A stretch of DNA of 10,169 nt from Solimonas sp040391865. Lineage in GTDB: Bacteria > Pseudomonadota > Gammaproteobacteria > Nevskiales > Nevskiaceae. Made by a program: the position numbers and the translations under genes. The notes beneath the pieces were generated by a model that was given only the letters and a program-made list of their open reading frames with translations, was not told where the DNA came from and ran no database searches. The stretch spans positions 1 through 10,169 of the forward strand of contig JBEBWZ010000123.1 in NCBI GenBank assembly GCA_040391865.1. The letters run 5' to 3'. Position 1 is the first letter of the stretch, and each line of letters opens with the position of its first letter. Positions 6,530-10,169 of this stretch are shown here, one piece after another.

Positions 6530-6556
6530 GAGGTTCCAAGTATGGGCGCGCGGGCT

Positions 6557-7384
6557 TCAACCCAAGCGCCGATGGGAAATGGCGGGAAAGCGGGTGCGCA
6601 GTTCGCGCTGCCGCACAAGGTCGACGGCCGCGACCACGGTCCCCGGAGCATCGCCGGCATCGGCCAGTACTTCGCCCCAGGGTTCGACGATCAGGCTATG
6701 GCCCCAGGTGCGGCGTTCGCTGGGATGGGTGCCGCATTGGCCGGGCGCCAGGACGTAGGCCAGATTCTCGACCGCACGCGCACGCAGCAGCAGTTCCCAA
6801 TGCGCGCGGCCGGTGCGCTCGGTGAACGCCGCCGGAATGCACAGGATTTCCGCGCCCTGCGCCAGCAACTGCCGGTACAGCTCGGGAAAGCGGATGTCGT
6901 AGCACACCGACAGGCCCAGCTTGCCACAGGGCGTATCCACCACTACCGCGTTCAACGCCCCGGGGGCGATGCTGGCGGACTCGCGATAGCGTTCACCAGA
7001 GTCGTCCGGCACTTCGATATCGAACAGGTGGATCTTGTCGTAGCGCGCCACGCAGCGGCCGCCATCGTCGTAGACCAGGCTCGCGGCGTAGACGCGCGGC
7101 TCGTCCGCCACCGCGACCGGCGCGGTCCCGGCAACGATCCACAGGCCCAGCTCGCGTGCGCTGCGGGCGAGAAAATCCTGGATCGGACCACTGCCCGCCT
7201 GTTCGGCGTGCGCCAGCTTGTCCTGCTCGCGTGCGCCCATGAGCGCAAAATTCTCCGGCAGCGCCGCGAGACGTGCGCCCTGTGCCGCTGCGGCTTCCAG
7301 GCCTAGCCGCACCGCCGCGAGATTGGCCGGCACATCGGCGCCACTGTTCATCTGGATCGCGGCAATGACGGGGTTCTGACTCAT
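6557..7384 (-). CDS. Carbon-nitrogen hydrolase, probable deaminated glutathione amidase (Nit1 type)
   Basis: 275 residues of the nitrilase superfamily. The catalytic triad is visible: Glu44 (LPENF), Lys117 (YDKIHLFD) and Cys161 (VCYDIRFPELYR). 'GHSLIVEPWGEVL' (228-240) near the C-terminus is also typical. Close relatives of this form are Nit1/YbeM-like enzymes that hydrolyse deaminated glutathione, a side product of transaminases, to alpha-ketoglutarate and Cys-Gly. The 'YDKIHLFD' and 'CYDIRFPELYR' segments fit Nit1, but omega-amidase (Nit2) activity cannot be excluded by eye. It is cytoplasmic with no signal peptide. The ATG at 7384 has a GGAG 6 bases upstream, within the 23-base gap after yhdP. 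tldD follows after 27 bases. Confidence 0.93.
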   Translation of the reverse strand: MSQNPVIAAIQMNSGADVPANLAAVRLGLEAAAAQGARLAALPENFALMGAREQDKLAHAEQAGSGPIQDFLARSARELGLWIVAGTAPVAVADEPRVYAASLVYDDGGRCVARYDKIHLFDIEVPDDSGERYRESASIAPGALNAVVVDTPCGKLGLSVCYDIRFPELYRQLLAQGAEILCIPAAFTERTGRAHWELLLRARAVENLAYVLAPGQCGTHPSERRTWGHSLIVEPWGEVLADAGDAPGTVVAAVDLVRQRELRTRFPAISHRRLG

Positions 7385-7407
7385 GGTGCGCTCCGGTTCC
7401 GTGGCAT

Positions 7408-10169
7408 TCAGGGGTTGGCGTTGCTGCCGTCGACACGGTCGACCTTGGGATTGTCCCAGCTGCCGGTCACGCGATAGCTCAGCTGTGTCGCCTGATCCAG
7501 CGGCTTGTCGAGCAGTTCCTGCGCCAGCAGCACCAGCGCGCCAACCGCAGGCCCGCCGAGCAGGGCCGCGCCGAGGGTGACGCCGGCAGAGACGTCAGGA
7601 TAGACCGTGATCCGCTGGTCGTAGTCGCGCGCAATCAGGCCCACGCGACCGCGCACTTCCATCCGCAGCGACGGTGCCGCGATGCTGAGATCGCTGGTGG
7701 TGGCCACGCCTTCGCCCAGCTGGAAATTGCCCTTGATGTGATCGAAGCTCAAGCCCTGCCCGACCACATCGCGGAAGTTGAGCATCAGCCGCCGCGGGAT
7801 CGCGTAGAAATTCACCAGTCCCAGAACCCGGCCGACACCCGGTTGCACGGCGCGCAGCTGGCCATCGCTGACATCGGCGGCGATGTGGCCCTTGGCGTTT
7901 TCCCAGCGCAGGCCGGAAGCGCTGAGCGGCCATTCCAGCTCGCCGCTGAAATGACTGTTCTCACCCTCGAGATTGGGTGCATAGGCAAAGGCTTTCAGCA
8001 GCGCACCGACATCGCCGGTGCTCAGATCGAAGCGCAGCGCCGCATTCGAGCGCTCCTCGGCACGCCGCCACTGACCGCCCGCCTTCAGCTGCAGCGGACC
8101 GTTTGCCAGGGTCATCTGCTCGAGCCGCTGACCGCCGGGAATGCGCGCCGTGCGCAAGCGCAGTTGCCCCAGATCCTGATCGCCGACCCGCAACTGCGTG
8201 CAGCTGAGATCCAGCAGCGGCAAGCGCGTCGGGTCCAGCGGCGGGCGCTGTACCTCGTCGGCCACCACCGGCGCTGGTGCCGGCGCCGCCACAGCCGATT
8301 CCGCCGGCACCGCGGCCGCTTCTGCCGGTATCACCTGCAGCGCCAGATGCTGCAGCCGCGCACCGACGCGACCGCCGTCCGCCCGGGTCCAGTCGATGCT
8401 GCCCTGGGCGCCGTCGCCGCTGAGCTGCGCGCGCCAGCCCTGTTCGGTCGGCGCGTACTGCACGCGGGTCGCGGCGGAGGTGAAGTTGTTCCAGCGCAGG
8501 TGATCCACATTCAGATCGGCGCTGTCGAGACGGAAGCCGTGATCGCGGCTGCCATCGCCACTCATCATGCCGACCAGCACATTCAGATCCAGGGTTTCCA
8601 GATAGCCGTCGAGCACGAAGCGATCCGGCTTCGCCGGCGTCAGCAGCCGCCCGCCGAGGCGCGCATGCAGAGCCGTGGCGTGCATCACGCCATCGACCGG
8701 CGCCATGCCCAGGTCCAGTCCCATGCGCTGACCATACGCAACGCGCACCCGCAGCGGCGCCTGCGCATCGGCACCGATGCTGACACGCAGCGGCACCGTC
8801 ACCGTTGCGCTCTTGGCCAGCGGCGGCGGCAGTGCGACGGTGGTCCCCAGCAGTTCGCTGCGCAGTTGCAGGGCCGAGGCGCCGTCGGTGAACGGCAGCT
8901 CAGCGCGCCACTGGCTGCTGCCGGACAGGGCGCTGCGCACGAACGCCGGAATGAACTGGCTGGCGCCGACGCCATCGGCGCGCGGCGCGAACGCGAAATC
9001 CGCGACCAGCACGCCGCGGGTGCCGTCGCGCGCTTCGATTCTTGCCGTCAGCGGCAGATCGCCGAAGCGCGCTGTGAGCGCATCGGCAGTCACGCCGTGT
9101 TCGGTGAACGCAACCGCACCGCTGATCCCGCTGACCGGCAGATCGAGCGCGCCGTAGAACAGCTGCACGTTGTCGACCCGGACGTTGCCGTCGACCCGGG
9201 TCTGCTCCAGATGGTGCAGTGGCAGTTCCAGCTTTAGACCGACCTGCGCCGGTCCGGCGGCACGGGTGTGATCGACCAGGCCGCTCAGCCGCTGGTGCAA
9301 TGGCGAGGCGCGCAGGAAATCGTAGAGCGTGGTCATCTCGCCTTCGACCTCGGCATCGACCTGCAGCAGCGCATCGGAAAAATCGGCAAAGCGCGCGCGG
9401 CCGCGGTTCAGGCGGTTGCCGAGTGTGATGCCGGATTGCGCATGGATATCGAGACTGTTGCCGCTGAACTGCAACTGCGCCGCCAGGTCGGTGATCTCCG
9501 GCCAGCCGGGGCCGTAGGCCAGCGTGCCGCCGACCGCATCGAGATCCAGCTGCCAGCGCCCGGTCGTGCGCTGGTGATACGGAAAATCGCGCAGCGGCCC
9601 GCGAATCAGCAGCGTGCCGCGGGGCACCCGTCCCTTGACCACCCCGCGCTGCAGCCAGTCATGCAGCGAGGCTGGCCAGCGACGCGGCATGTAGGGCTTG
9701 GCGTCATTGACGTCGCCCGCCGTGAGCGTCGCGCTGAGGTCGATCTGCGGACCGGCGTCGGCCGCATCGGGGAACTGCAGCTCGACCTTGCCCTGACCGG
9801 CCAGACTACGCAGCTGCCAGGCAAATTCCGGCGCCTGCAACCGCCAGCCATCGGCCAGCCGCTGCCACTGCAGTTGTGCACTGAGCTGATCGAACTCGAC
9901 CGCCGATTCGAACGCGCGCGGCAATTGCAGTTGCAACGGTACCTGCTGCAGCGTCAGTCGGCCGCCATGCTCGTTGGCACTCAGCTCGCCACTGAGCTGC
10001 GCAAATCCGAAAACCCCATCGGCACGCAGCGAGACCTGCTGTGCGCGGGCCCGCAGCGAATACTGCAGGGCATCGGCCTGGGGCCGCAGCCGCAGTACCA
10101 GGCCTTCGAGACTGCCGCCGGCGCGCGCCGCCCATTGCGCCCAGGTCGGTGCCTCACGCCAGACCGCGA
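7408..10169 (-). CDS. yhdP: YhdP-family AsmA-like envelope protein, N-terminus beyond the window
   Basis: The frame is open from the right edge (first full codon at 10167) to TGA at 7410..7408, giving 919 residues. The E. coli protein has 1266, so about 350 N-terminal residues, including the inner-membrane anchor, lie outside. A TTG at 9936 is internal: upstream codons read as typical YhdP sequence (for example FGFAQLSGELSANEHGGRLTL at about 51-71). YhdP belongs to the AsmA-like family with long beta-groove repeats that span the periplasm and help move phospholipids from inner to outer membrane, alongside TamB and YdbH. The C-terminal AsmA_2 region shows 'SFDHIKGNFQLGEG', 'LRMEVRGRVGL', 'YPDVSAGVTLGAALLGGPAVG' and the terminal 'YRVTGSWDNPKV'. 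An Ala/Pro-rich linker sits at about 8235-8333. The gene is the head of a run with the nitrilase and tldD. Confidence 0.95.
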   Translation of the reverse strand, partial: AVWREAPTWAQWAARAGGSLEGLVLRLRPQADALQYSLRARAQQVSLRADGVFGFAQLSGELSANEHGGRLTLQQVPLQLQLPRAFESAVEFDQLSAQLQWQRLADGWRLQAPEFAWQLRSLAGQGKVELQFPDAADAGPQIDLSATLTAGDVNDAKPYMPRRWPASLHDWLQRGVVKGRVPRGTLLIRGPLRDFPYHQRTTGRWQLDLDAVGGTLAYGPGWPEITDLAAQLQFSGNSLDIHAQSGITLGNRLNRGRARFADFSDALLQVDAEVEGEMTTLYDFLRASPLHQRLSGLVDHTRAAGPAQVGLKLELPLHHLEQTRVDGNVRVDNVQLFYGALDLPVSGISGAVAFTEHGVTADALTARFGDLPLTARIEARDGTRGVLVADFAFAPRADGVGASQFIPAFVRSALSGSSQWRAELPFTDGASALQLRSELLGTTVALPPPLAKSATVTVPLRVSIGADAQAPLRVRVAYGQRMGLDLGMAPVDGVMHATALHARLGGRLLTPAKPDRFVLDGYLETLDLNVLVGMMSGDGSRDHGFRLDSADLNVDHLRWNNFTSAATRVQYAPTEQGWRAQLSGDGAQGSIDWTRADGGRVGARLQHLALQVIPAEAAAVPAESAVAAPAPAPVVADEVQRPPLDPTRLPLLDLSCTQLRVGDQDLGQLRLRTARIPGGQRLEQMTLANGPLQLKAGGQWRRAEERSNAALRFDLSTGDVGALLKAFAYAPNLEGENSHFSGELEWPLSASGLRWENAKGHIAADVSDGQLRAVQPGVGRVLGLVNFYAIPRRLMLNFRDVVGQGLSFDHIKGNFQLGEGVATTSDLSIAAPSLRMEVRGRVGLIARDYDQRITVYPDVSAGVTLGAALLGGPAVGALVLLAQELLDKPLDQATQLSYRVTGSWDNPKVDRVDGSNANP

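Noticed and set aside
4937..7306. A 789-codon open frame on the plus strand (and similar long plus-strand frames at 3154-4806, 7738-9237 and 1319-2572)
   Set aside because: These lie antisense to clearly recognised genes (tldD, nitrilase, coaD, rsmD, yhdP, ggt). They have His/Arg/Gln-rich composition typical of antisense frames in GC-rich DNA and show no recognisable motifs.
7382..7407. Eight-codon frame MPRNRSAP between yhdP and the nitrilase, ending in an ATGA overlap with the nitrilase start
   Set aside because: It is too short to judge. The nitrilase has its own GGAG at good spacing within this gap, so chance is the simplest explanation.
9934..9936. TTG at 9936 as the start of the yhdP gene
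   Set aside because: The frame continues open to the right edge with YhdP-like sequence, so this TTG is an internal Leu codon.

Overview
All recognisable genes in this GC-rich window lie on the minus strand, tightly packed with gaps of 0-102 bp. Several neighbours overlap or abut by ATGA or TGATG junctions. High G+C at third codon positions and the neighbourhoods yhdP-nitrilase-tldD and rsmD-coaD-yfhL-ggt point to a gammaproteobacterium, probably of the Xanthomonadales/Lysobacterales. That placement is inference from gene order and protein character; no rRNA or marker search was possible. I see no mobile element, CRISPR array, tRNA, rRNA or convincing rho-independent terminator.

In transcription order (right to left), the first block runs from 10169 to 4612. 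It holds the C-terminal 919 residues of a YhdP/AsmA-like envelope protein, a Nit1-type carbon-nitrogen hydrolase, the metalloprotease subunit TldD, and a small SRPBCC-like protein. The usual TldD partner (PmbA/TldE) is not in the window.

The second block runs from 4615 to 3445. A sigma70-like promoter overlaps the stop codon of the SRPBCC gene. Its predicted start point falls almost on the ATG of a 23-codon, cysteine-containing small ORF, whose TGA shares a base with the ATG of rsmD (16S rRNA m2G966 methyltransferase). coaD (phosphopantetheine adenylyltransferase) follows.

The third block runs from 3418 to 1. A palindromic TACAAT element precedes a YfhL-type 2[4Fe-4S] ferredoxin, an exported gamma-glutamyltransferase, and an ExbB-ExbD-ExbD proton-channel module. 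A further gene starts at the very left edge.

Most of this is conserved housekeeping and envelope biology. The points most worth a second look are the paired ExbD subunits, where the second carries Asn in place of the proton-path Asp, and the possible leaderless small ORF coupled to rsmD. I found no clearly new multi-gene system.
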